Below, one piece after another: positions 54,554-64,000 of a stretch of 64,000 bases of DNA; position 1 is the first letter of the stretch; each line of letters opens with the position of its first letter. Origin of the DNA: Russula earlei. Taxonomy: Eukaryota; Basidiomycota; Agaricomycetes; Russulales; Russulaceae. The DNA is taken from the NCBI GenBank assembly GCA_025769875.1, contig JAGFNK010000118.1, forward strand, positions 1-64,000, in the 5' to 3' direction. Position numbers and translations under genes: made by a program. Below the pieces are notes generated by a model. The model did not search any database. It worked only from the letters and a program-made list of their open reading frames with translations, and was not told the origin of the DNA.

Positions 54554-56101
54554 ATGCGTTTGGCCCCGGCGCATCCTTATGCACACTCCCTAAGGGGGCA
54601 GCCAGTGTCATGGTCCACTTCAGCTGTCCATACCCTTCGCGCGTCCTCTCTCGAGGAAGTGGAATCGCGGAGCGTCTCGATTGGATCGGAGTACGATTCA
54701 GCTACTGCGTTCGCCTCCGTCTTGGCGAGTCCTCTCAGCAAGCCCGAGGCCTCGATTCCTGAAACGCTTGGGATTGGCAACGGACACCCATACGTGAAGC
54801 ACGGCAGTGGAATCACACTGATTCTGTCCGGACACCAGGCGGGGACACCCTTACCTCTTTATTCGAGCGGAAGCCTCATGAGCGGCATGATCGCCTTGGC
54901 CAAGCCGACCGGCGTAGCCTCCGTTGACGTCAAGGTGTGACCCTTTGTCTCTCCCCCGTTGTTCCTGCTTCGTGTGGTCGGTGCCGCCAAAGGCTTACTC
55001 TCGGGTTAGTTGGAAGGCTCTATCTCCATACGTGAAATCCAAGGAGGCGGCAGGAGCAGCGTCTGCTTTTTCTCTGATCAGCTGGTCGCATGGACCGCCA
55101 GCGGCAGTCGTCTGCCTGACGATTTCCGGTTTCGTCGCATCGTTCCCAGCTATTCCCATGACCAGCGTTTACTCCCTCCAACCTTCGACAGTCGTCTGAG
55201 TTCTATCCCCGGCTTTCGTGTCAGTGTTAAATGGGCGGTCGTGGTTACATTTACGCGTGCACGCACGAACCCGCTCTTCTTCCTCCGCCGGACCTCACGG
55301 TGCGCACGCATCCTCAGCCTCTGATTATTCACACTTGTGCCGACTGCTGGCATGTCGGCCCCAAATAGGCTATCTGTCCCTATTGGATATATACCCCGTA
55401 CGCGGCCACCTTTGCAAGGACTGTTTCCTTTTGCGCCCTCATCACCCAACACGTCGTTTGTTGATATCGTCCCCACACGAAGAGAGCATACCCCGCCGAT
55501 TCATACCCAGGTGGCGTTCTTCTTTCCCCGAGGGGGGAAATTGATCATTCGGGCTGACATGATACCTCCCCGCCCCAACCAGATCTACCTCCGCTCTCAG
55601 ATTACCCCTATGACCGAGGTCATCCCCTTTCGCATCGTGCTTTCTGCCCCGGACTCATACCTCAAGCCATTCCTCAACGGACCCTCACCAGCTTCGTTCT
55701 TACCATTGGGGGGCTCTCCCATCGAGGATACTTCCTCCGGTCCCGTGTGCGTACAGTTGATGCGGCGCATAGGTGCGGACCCCCGGGAGACGTTCGTTGT
55801 CGTTGTCGGCGAGCTCGCCACATCCACCGAAAGGGGGGCCGTGATCGGCGAGGGTATCCTGAGCAATCCCGAGATTGGTCAGGAGACGGTCAGTTGGCGG
55901 GGCGAAGTGCGCGTGCACCTGGATCGCGCGATGCCTGGTGGTTTCATCACAGACAGGCTCGTCGTGCAGGACGTGCTCGTGCTGACGCTGAACGCGCCGA
56001 CCGTGCATACGCACGCGTTCCCGTTCAGGCAGGTGGTGCCGATGCGGCTTACGACGGACTTACCAGGGACGAGCGGGGCCGCGGTGATCACAGGGGTATA
56101 G
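54554..56101 (+). CDS. Arrestin-like domain protein 1
   Basis: Exons 54554-54934, 55010-55299 and 55369-56101 join in phase to 467 residues; a longer start at 54440 is possible. After a disordered ~80 residues comes an arrestin N-like beta-sandwich pattern: LILSGHQAGTPLPLYSSGSL, then VEG-type LEGSISIREI, a Phe-rich strand, LPDDFRF, LPPTFDS and VSVKWAVVVTF. The third exon looks like the arrestin C-like half (TQVAFFFPRGGKLIIRADMI, SWRGEVRVHLDRAMPGGFIT). Fungal arrestin-related proteins often link ubiquitin ligases to membrane transporters, but no PPxY motif is obvious, so that role is not shown. The next gene has the same architecture. Confidence 0.68.
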
Positions 56102-56853
56102 TCACATTGCGATGCTGTTATGTGGTGTTAAAATGGGAGAGGGGTCGTTGGGTGCTACGCGAACATGCGAACATAAGCGACTCCGAAGTGAGTTGCCACC
56201 ACTGTCTAGTACTAGGGGTCAATCATGTCGTAATTATTGGGTTAATAGGTTCAAGAGCGCAAATTGGGAATGATAGGAGGCGTGTGAGGAGTGAGTGCTG
56301 TCATTTGATACTCTGCTGCTGCTGGAGCTCTCATGCGGTAAACCGATAGGGACCTGAATGTGCATGACCCCGGGCAATTATAAGACGCCAAGCTGGGGAT
56401 CGTGCCTGCACTGTGTTTTCGGTTTCACAGGGGAGAAGAGGGCCAATGTGCTGGAGTTGAGCTCTGAACGCGGTCGGATGAGATGAGATTGTGAGATCCA
56501 ATCACCAAGTAAAGGAGCTGCCACGGCTCGGCTCCACGTGGCTCGTCTACCGACCAAGCTGGTACTGGTACCATTGCCATTGTCTTTCTGCAGCCATCGT
56601 GATGACAGTGTAATGATTGATGGTGTCTTGTCATGCACACATGCATGCTTTGGGAGGGACAGGCCACACAATATTGTGCACTGCACTAGTATAGTAGAAT
56701 ATTATATTGAGGTTTTCATTCACAAAAAAACATCAGCATCCAACATTACCTAAGTTGACTCTAAATGGACTTGAGTTATCCCGTCATTCATGTAGCACAT
56801 GGCTCAGTTGCAACCATATGGTCGACATCGCCACCCCGAGAAAATAAGTAATC
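56102..56853. other. Intergenic region
   Basis: 3' flank of arrestin-like 1 and promoter of arrestin-like 2. It includes an A-rich run near 56725 and ACCTAAGTTGACT. No gene seen. Confidence 0.4.
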
Positions 56854-58989
56854 ATGCTTACCCGCGGTCGACAGATCTACCGTTTCTCAACAGAGCTTAG
56901 GGCAACCTTGACAATCAGGGTTATCAGCTTTGGCTCCCTTCTCGTTTCCCTCCGTACCCCCTCCACACCATGTCCCTCCCCAACTACTCCGTCAGCACCC
57001 AGACGCCCTCATTACAGCACCGAGCCTCTCCCTCATGAGACGCGTCTCTCCCAGGGACAGCCGGGCCCATTCTCATTCACAGCCACAATCGCGGGGAGAG
57101 CGCCGCCATCACCAGGCGCAGAGTTCATTAAAGACTCCAAGCGAGGCAGCCTCCGCCTCCGCCTCTCTAGGCAGGAACATAATGCGGCCGTGCCAGTTTT
57201 TGGCCTTCGCGGGCCCATCGAGGGTACGCTCGAACTCCTCAAGCCGCAAGAACTCGCCTTTGTTGCCGTCCACGTGGGTACATCTCCTCTTCGGCTTACC
57301 GTACTTTTGCTTTATTGCGAACAAACAAACGAAAGGTCGACGGCTCACTCAAGATGAAGGAGGTCGCTGGAGGCGGGACGACGACAACGGTGCTTTGCAA
57401 CGAGACGCTGACGCTCTGGCGGAACGGCGTCGATCTGCGGCCATGCCCGTCTAGCTTCCCCTTTCGCATCACCCTGCCAACCACATTCAGCGACAAGCGC
57501 GGCTCATGGGTGCGCGACTCTTTTCCTCTCCTTATCTCCTCGGCTTTCAGCAGCACAAATTTGCGGGGCTGATTCGGTTGCTCCCATACGTGCACACGGA
57601 ACTCTGCACCATTGCAGGCCCTCCCCCCATCGTATGAGGCGCATCTGAGCGGGCTTCCAGGCTTCACAGCGAATGTGGACTACAGCGTGACGGCAGTAGC
57701 GAGCAAGACCAAATTTGCCAAGCTCGGCATTGGCACGACGTGTGTTTTTTTTTTTTTCATCTCTTTCTCGACCTTCCCCTCCCCCCCCCCCCTCCTGAGG
57801 CTATGCCGAATCGTGGGAATGACCCCCGTACGCAGCACCGTGTCGACACCGTTCATCTATAATCCTCGTTCGCGGCCGGCGAGAATGATCCCGCCTCGCC
57901 TAGAACCGAGGAAGGCCAGTCCCGGCCTGCGATTGTCGCCTGACTGGCGCATCCACGAGGCCATCATTGCGACACGCATGCCGGAATCACCGTCCAAAAA
58001 CATCGTCTGCAAAGTGCGCCAATTTCCTTCCTTCCCTCTGACCTACTGTCGACCAGCCTGCACGTGCTGACGCGCATGTCGGATAGTTTTATACTCCCGC
58101 ATCGCACGTCCTGTGCATGCGCGGCACGATCCCGTACCACATCACGTTCATGGGCTCGGCGATGGCTCTCGCAACGCTTCTCACGTATTTGCCCTCTCGC
58201 ACCGGGGCCCCACCTATCCGCGCTTGCTCGCGCATCCAGATCCTCCGACAAACCAGCGTTGACGTCAAGTGCGTTGTGTCCCTCCGCTTGCCTAGCGAAC
58301 TCCCGGGACGTAGGGACGTCTAATCGCTTGCAACCTTGATGATCAGGAACGAGTACCCACTCGCTACAGGCGCGACGTCGGAGATGTGGCGTACCAGGAG
58401 CATTGGGGAGGGCTCGCTCTACCGAACGGTAAGTCACTGTGACGTCGTTTCCCACATTTTCGCCCCTCTTCCTGTTCCTTTTCTTCTACCGCCGGTCTTC
58501 GTACCACGGTGCGCCACACGACACCGGTCCTTACGCTGATTGTTTGTTTTTTCGGTCATCATTATCATCAGGGCGATGGCCCAGATTGGCTCTCATTCGC
58601 TGGCGAAATCGATGTTGATCAAGCGGTGACAATCGGCGGGTTCAGGGCTGCGGGGCTCTGGGTCAAGGTTCGTTTTCGTTGGGCCTCTCTGTTCCGTTTC
58701 TGGTCTAACCGACATTTGCGTCGCACAGGATTGCATCGTCTTCACGATCACGCCACCACACCCTCTAAAAGGCCCAATCGGCGATATGCGCTGCGTTATT
58801 CCCATCCGGCTTGTGACCGACCCGGCGTGGTCCCTGGGAGCCATGCCTTACGACGTGTTCATTCCTCAGGCGAGCCCAACACCTTCAGAGGCGCGCGACT
58901 CTGTTACAGACCTTTCCTGCGATGTGTCAAGTGCCGGAGAGTATTTCTACGAACGCACTTCCTATTCTGCCACGGAAAGCGCTGAATAA
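56854..58989 (+). CDS. Arrestin-like domain protein 2
   Basis: Exons 56854-57273, 57336-57509, 57618-57739, 57800-58013, 58087-58268, 58347-58428, 58572-58667 and 58729-58989 join in phase to 516 residues. The arrestin pattern is clearer than in gene 1: PVFGLRGPIEGTLELLKPQE, VDGSLKMKEV, LPPSYEAHLSGLPGFTANVD, YHITFMGSAM, and a C-terminal strand block (FTITPPHPLKGPIGDMRCVI). The intron at 57740-57799 has a very long T/C tract. The 5' end is uncertain: an attractive ATG at 56969 (SLPNYSVSTQ) is in another frame and stops early, so exon 1 may contain a base error or an unseen intron. Probably a tandem paralogue of gene 1. Confidence 0.68.
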
Positions 58990-60022
58990 GACGTGAGTCT
59001 GTGTAGAAGTATAATCGTCTGCTTACATCACTCCGTTTGCTCTTCATGCCGCTATCTGTATCGTGTATCTATATCTGGATGAAGGATATTGACGCATACG
59101 TCTGTTGTTAGACTAGAAGGATGTAGCACATCTGTAACTGAATGAGAGAAGAGGAGATAAACAGCAGGACGGATTACGTATAGCCACGCTGAAGAGCATC
59201 GCCTGTTCTTGTTTTTCCTCGATCCTGATAAGCTAAACACTGACCCAACGGAAGCCCATGTCGAGATGATTCAATTAACGAACTCCCCGGAGTAGGCAGG
59301 CCGTGTGACCGACACAAGAGACGGGATAGCACATTCACACCCATATGACACTGCGTAGCAAGTCGGAGGCGCACGAGTGCAGCCGATCCTAAGTTGGGCC
59401 GCCCAAGAAGCGTGTGGGCTGCAATGGAGCGAAGCAACCCCATTTTTAATGCTTGGATGCTTGCGCTCCATGGGGATCACGGTCGATACGCATACACAAA
59501 TGAGGTGCTCCATGCAACGATTAGTGAGAACAGAATACGTATGTATTTCCTGATCTTGAAATGAAAGATGCGGGGGGCTTTTTGTCATCGAAGAGTCATG
59601 TCGTACTACCGGTTCACATCGCGAATACATGTCAGTTCGCGAAGCTCATACTGTATTGGCGAGACTCATGACTCCGAGGACTAGAAGATCAGGCTGCCAG
59701 CCCAGAGAATAATCGGAGAATCGCGCGCTTCATTAAAATTGATATGGACCGGATACATATGCTTCACACCAACACATGGCGAAAGTAAATTTGACGTGAG
59801 TACGGAAAGAAAGACGGTGTTCCATTCAGAAGCTTCAGAGCGAGCATATGGCCTATGCCGTACGATCTGATATTACTGGACCAGACGAATCAAGGGTTGA
59901 AAAGTGTTATGGTTGGGCTAAAGACAACATGCGTGGTTGGCAGTGAGACGGTGAGGTTAGGGTTCTCTTCACATGATCGCTATGCAAGTGGGATCTGGCT
60001 TTGGTACAGCAGATTTGAGTCC
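58990..60022. other. Intergenic region
   Basis: No gene recognised; minus-strand frames of 60-120 codons (59052-59630) lack codon bias or motifs. The promoter of RFT1 should lie just upstream of 60023. A frame open from 59855 joins it but adds no conserved sequence. Confidence 0.4.
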
Positions 60023-61733
60023 ATGTCTGCCGCCGCCGACCGTCGCCAGACCATGCCCACCGCTTCGCCGAACTTGCTCGAGGCCTCCCTTTCGTCAATA
60101 TCTTCGCTAGTCTTTTTGCAACTTTCGTCAAGGGCCTTCACCTTCGTTCTCAACCAAGCCCTGGTTCGCCTCGCCACCCCGCAGACCTTTGGCACGGCGA
60201 CGGTGCAGTTCGAGTTGCTCCTCTCGACCACCCTCTTTCTATCGCGCGAGGGCGTGCGGACTGCCCTGCTCCGCCAACGGATGGGCGTGTCGCCAGATCT
60301 TGTGCGTAACATATCACTTCTCCCGGCGTATGTCGCGGCGCCAATCGCCGTAGCTCTCGCCATCCTCTATGCCGTGACCAGCGCGCCCGTCGTTCGGGCA
60401 CAGCCCCACTTCCACCTCAGCGTTTCGATGTATGCCCTCGCGGCCGCCATAGAACTCGCGGCCGAGCCCCTTTATGTTCGTGCGCAGAACGAGCTGCGCG
60501 TGGATGTGCGCGTGCGCGCGGAAGGGGCCGCCGTGTTCTCCAAGGCGGCCGTCACGTTCGTCGGCCTTGCCTTTGCGCCTTCTGAATGGGCACTCGTGGC
60601 CTTCGCCTCGGGGCAGGGTGCCTATGCCCTCGTCACATTCGCAGTGTTCTGGAACTTTTGTGGCAGATCGACGCGGTATCTTCTGCGCAAAGTGACGCTT
60701 GAAGATCGTGGCCGGTGCGTTCACACAAGCGCTAGAGCGTCTTGTGGTCGTTGACGCCCTTGATAGCAAGAAGGGCAAATACTTTGACCCAGAGCTGTTG
60801 CACCTCTCAGGTGCTATGACTGCCCAATCAGTTGTGAAACACTTCCTCACGGAGGGAGACAAACTCCTCATATCCCGCCTTAGTCCGCTGGCAGATCAAG
60901 GCGGCTATGCCATTGCCTCCAACTATGGCGCGTCGTGTTGTTGCACGGTTCAGCGTTGCCTACTCACTCCTATACAGGTTCGCTCGTCGCACGAATCTTA
61001 TTCCAGCCCATAGAAGAGTCATCTCGTATCTTCTTCTCGAAATCTTTGTCAATGTCGTCGTCATCTGGAGAGATAGAAAAACAAGCTTTCAAAACCGCTG
61101 TCGAGCTACTTTCGGCCATCTTGCTACTTTTTACCCACTTTCTACTCCTCCTGGTGACCTTCGCGCCACCCTATCTGGCACTCGCCACTGCACTTGTGTT
61201 ACCGCCGCGGTATCTGCAGACATCTGCTCCCAGCATCCTCCGTGTTTATCGCTTCTACCTCCCTGCAATGGCCTTCAACGGCGTTCTCGAGGCATTCTTC
61301 GCATCTGTGTGTACCCCTGCAGATCTGCAAAACCAGAGCCGAATGATGGCAGGTCGCCTCCGTATCCTTAGTCGTAACCGCTATCGGAGGATCGCGATTC
61401 ATCGGAATAGGCGATTCTGCGCTGGTGTGGGCCAACACCGTGAGCATGGCGCTGCGAGCGCTATATGCCTGGCGATTCGTCCAAGCTTACTGCGCTGCGA
61501 GGGGACAACCCAAATTGATAGGTTGGAACGTGCTTGTGCCGCCGACCAGTGTGTTGACTGCATTTGCTGCTGCTGCGATCTGCACAAGATGGAGCGAGGC
61601 CGCTTATACTGGCGTCAGACTGTCCGTGACTGCTCAGAAGGGTCATATCGTCACAGGCGGGGTCTGTCTTATCTTTTGTCTCCTGTCCTGGTGCGTGCCC
61701 TTTTCACCAGATAAGCTGCGGCACCATTTCTAA
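60023..61733 (+). CDS. RFT1: RFT1, N-glycan lipid-linked oligosaccharide flippase family
   Basis: A multi-pass ER membrane protein needed for flipping Man5GlcNAc2-PP-dolichol in N-glycosylation. Exon 1 60023-60643 contains SSLVFLQLSSRAFTFVLNQA, FLSREGVRTALLR and several hydrophobic helices. Exon 2 60705-60927 has YFDPELLHLSGAMTAQSVVK and TEGDKLLISRLSPLADQGGY. Exon 3 from 60978 has SLVARILFQPIEESSRIFFS and the EAFFASVCTPADLQNQ block. The intron 60928-60977 begins GC rather than GT. Near 61350 one extra base changes the frame; the protein continues in the new frame (VSLVVTAIGGSRF, VPPTSVLTAF) to a stop at 61733. No GT-AG intron explains this without deleting family-conserved residues, so it is a sequence error or a real mutation. 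Confidence 0.85.
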
Positions 61734-62712
61734 CGACGCTAAAGCTACGCCTTTGAGCGTCACCGGTTTGCCGGGACTATCGCCATCTTACGGCGTCGAT
61801 AATGGTCTACCATTACTTCTCGCCTTTGTGATGGGCGTCTTGGACGAATATCCAGTGAGTTCCATGACACGGAGGATATCCTGTCATCTACATGTGACTG
61901 CTCAATAGCACCGAGCGTTAAATGTCGTTCTTACATGGAAGTGGAGCCCATACGTTGTTGCCGTTGCCGTCTGCTTGATTGGTGGCAGGTGACTTCGGTA
62001 TCACAGGTCCACGCCGTCTTTCTCTTTGAACCTTATATTCACAAGGTATTGGCGTCTATACCCGGATCCGGATTCACCCCCGTACTCCATCCCCTATGAT
62101 ATTCTGCATAGAACATTGCTATTTGATTTTTGACGCACGCTTATTTGAGTGCCCACACATGTTAAGCATATCAGGTCGAGTCAGTCAGGCAGATACGCGT
62201 CGCACTTCCTCTCCCTATCTATCGACTTGGCAATTTCAGAAAACGGCGGGCTGGAATGTTTTTTTTTGTGCTTCGAAAAGCGGTCAGCGTGGAGTGGGGA
62301 TGACACGGACAAGAGCATGCCCCTCTCGACTGTGCCAATCACAGCACATCACGAAGGCACCATCGGCGTCCCCTTCACTCTCTGAGACAGGTTCCGGTTG
62401 CAATTGCTGGCTGACTTGGTCCCGTGAAAATAGCCATTCGGACATGGGAAAATAAATGAAATCTCTATCGTACAATTGAAGTCAGCACCATGGAATACCC
62501 CCCCCCCCCGAGAGATGACGCATTGCTGCTCAGCGCTCAACAACACCTAGGTCGACCGGCTCGTCTACTCATCACTGCACTCATCAGTACTAGCGCGTGC
62601 TTGGTGGAGATGGGATCACGTCAGGTGGCCGCGTGACGTCATAGGTTTTGTTCCATATTTCAAGTTGGTCGCCGCAGATGTCGTCGCAACATTATTGGTT
62701 TCAAGTGCCACC
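61734..62712. other. Intergenic region with a possible short remnant ORF
   Basis: At 61740-61990 two stretches on the plus strand (LPLLLAFVMGVLDEYP, then SPYVVAVAVCLIGG after a possible intron) could encode a hydrophobic peptide, but no start is evident and I do not call a gene. Runs of T (62258) and C (62499) occur. The last ~150 bp form the promoter of the next gene. Confidence 0.35.
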
Positions 62713-63341
62713 ATGGCCACAACGACAAACCCTGCGTCCGCTGTCACGGTATGTCGACGCTAGTCATTCATGTAACTGCCAAAGTTGACCATATGTGGTT
62801 CCAGTCATCTCCTGATGCCGTGTCGCAGTCCACCGCCTTTGACCCTAATCAGATTCACACTCGTACTGCGTCTCAGCAAGGTAGGAAGTTTGTCCGAACA
62901 GGGTTAATCTGATATGGTCCTTATCCACGAACCAGCTGCCACGGAGTCACCGACGTCCTCGAGTGGTCGAGTTGCATGGAAAGACCAAGTAATAGGTACG
63001 TTCGAATGGCTGGGCTGAGTACATTCGGAATGGAATTCTCAACGATTTTGTTTAGCATTTGCAAAGGTTCGTGACTGCGGGATTAGGCTCGAACGTGAAC
63101 ATGACTGACGTGCTGTGCACCACAACGAACGTAGAAGACCCGCGGGACGGTGTGTATCATAACATAAACCTACCAACTGAATGGACATGACTCGATATTA
63201 TAGATATTCCGCAAGGTGCGTCCCGCAGCATCGCGCTGGGGAGTGGAGCTGACTTCCCTGACTTAGCCCACGCTCAAGGAACATGGAGATCAAATATTGG
63301 CGGGCGAAGCCAGTGCACGGGAGCCGACAAGGAAGGCTTGA
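62713..63341 (+). CDS. Small conserved fungal protein built from seven exons
   Basis: ATG in a strong context (CACCATGG). Exons: 62713-62748, 62805-62880, 62936-62995, 63056-63066, 63135-63149, 63204-63215 and 63267-63341, all with GT-AG introns and consistent phase, giving 94 residues. Exons 4, 5 and 6 are only 11, 15 and 12 nt. Together they supply the core AFAKKTRGTIFRK, followed by LKEHGDQILAGEA. I associate this core (K.RGT...KPELKEHGEKIL.GEA) with small uncharacterised basidiomycete proteins. It is hydrophilic, without signal peptide or catalytic motif. The recovery of a typical core by splicing supports the micro-exon model. Confidence 0.75.
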
Positions 63342-63651
63342 GCGCTCGCTCGATACGTGCCAAGCCGAGCAGGGAGGGAATTCCGTTATGTAATTGTATC
63401 ACGTGGATCGAGGTTAACCTAAAAACGTTGTTAAATTAAATCCATGTTTTTATTTTATTTTATTCTACGCCACCAACGAAACCCGCGGTGAGCTGGTACA
63501 TTATTACAGTCCTCGTTCTCAGAAAGTAACGTTTGGCCTCGGAATGGGCTGATCAGTCGGATGTGGTAGTGTAGCGCGACATCATCGCATCGTATAATGG
63601 CCCAGCCCATGACTCACCCCGGTCCGCCTCTCATCCCAACCACGACCCGCG
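63342..63651. promoter_or_regulatory. Intergenic region upstream of the queuosine-salvage gene
   Basis: Starts with an AT-rich stretch with TTTTATTTTATTTTAT (63450-63464), probably the 3' end of the previous gene. It then becomes C-rich up to the ATG. No specific site recognised. Confidence 0.35.
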
Positions 63652-64000
63652 ATGACCATTCTCTCTCGCCCTCAGGAGGGTGACCTTCTCCCTTTTGAAA
63701 ATCATTATGGGTACACCTCAGATGCTATCAACCCTGTCGCAGCTAGCGCCGAGTTTGTCTTTAACGTAAGTGCCAAGGGCACGCGTCTACCGGACGACGT
63801 CTAACGTACGGGAATCATCAGAATGTCTCCCTTGTTCAGATCAATGACGACGGTGTGACCGCTGCGGCACAATATGTAGGCCATCGGCCTTCCGCAAGGC
63901 CGCTCCACTTCGCTAAACGTCTTTTCAAAGATAGGAAACCGCTTGATCAAAGACGGCTATACCCCGCGCACATGGCATACCCATCCTCTCCATCTCTGCC
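63652..64000 (+). CDS. QNG1: Queuosine-salvage nucleosidase (Qng1/DUF2419), 5' part
   Basis: Exons 63652-63765, 63822-63875 and 63931 to the window end, all GT-AG and in phase. The predicted start (NPVAASAEFVFN, then VSLVQINDDGVTAAAQYIGN) fits the N-terminus of the queuosine 5'-phosphate N-glycosylase family: NPRESSxFI-type helix, then xVxIDxxGVxxVAExI. RTWHTHPLHL matches the W-x-x-H-x-L region that follows. The enzyme releases queuine from the nucleotide for tRNA modification. The catalytic part lies beyond the window, so the call rests on about 80 residues. Confidence 0.68.

Noticed and set aside
57740..57799. T/C homopolymer run as a sign of a repeat or assembly gap
   Set aside because: It fits the polypyrimidine tract of an intron whose removal keeps the arrestin-like frame.
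59052..59630. Several overlapping minus-strand frames of 60-120 codons
   Set aside because: They overlap each other in different frames and show no motif, splice signals or protein-like composition.
61740..61990. A small hydrophobic membrane protein gene after RFT1
   Set aside because: There is no start codon in a fitting frame and only one plausible intron. It could be part of a gene I cannot delimit, so it is mentioned only within the intergenic entry.

Overview
The window comes from a filamentous basidiomycete, most likely an agaricomycete. The evidence is genes broken by many GT-AG introns of about 45-75 nt, chromodomain Ty3/Gypsy elements, PIF/Harbinger DNA transposons with long inverted repeats, and fungal housekeeping genes (RFT1, a Yae1-type protein, arrestin-like proteins, a queuosine-salvage protein). 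I recognised no rRNA, tRNA or CRISPR array.

There are two compartments. From 1 to about 48.6 kb, nearly everything is transposable-element sequence. In order: a decayed Harbinger element (1-3908) sits in a Ty1/Copia pol remnant (3909-5868). A large Ty3/Gypsy composite (7177-21086) follows, carrying unusual ORFs upstream of gag and broken by four solo LTRs. A 5.4 kb segment (20915-26350) ends in a Crinkler-type effector gene. After it come a broken pogo-like transposase and nested solo LTRs. The 5.4 kb segment then recurs at 29437-48582, split by a full-length Ty3/Gypsy element (31121-37953) and a Harbinger element (38792-45664). That Harbinger element holds a second, apparently intact Harbinger (40500-43981). 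From about 48.6 kb on, the sequence is gene-dense, CpG-rich and free of recognisable transposons.

The history of the repeat half can be read from target-site duplications. Ten insertions have exact 5-bp or 3-bp duplications. For two of them the unoccupied site survives in the first copy of the 5.4 kb segment. The only intact genes in the repeat half are the two effector genes (Crinkler N-terminus, restriction-nuclease-like domain, protein kinase), the two genes of the inner Harbinger element, one ORF downstream of a retrotransposon pol, and a duplicated small SAM-like ORF. The other element genes carry stops and frameshifts. In four unrelated element families a catalytic aspartate has become asparagine by a change that fits CpG to CpA, which points to decay by cytosine methylation and deamination.

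The gene-dense half encodes, left to right: a large serine-rich protein of unknown role; a Yae1-type Fe-S maturation adaptor on the minus strand; two adjacent arrestin-fold proteins; RFT1, the N-glycan precursor flippase, with one unexplained frame break; a 94-residue protein assembled from seven exons, three of them 11-15 nt long; and the start of a queuosine-salvage glycosylase running off the window.
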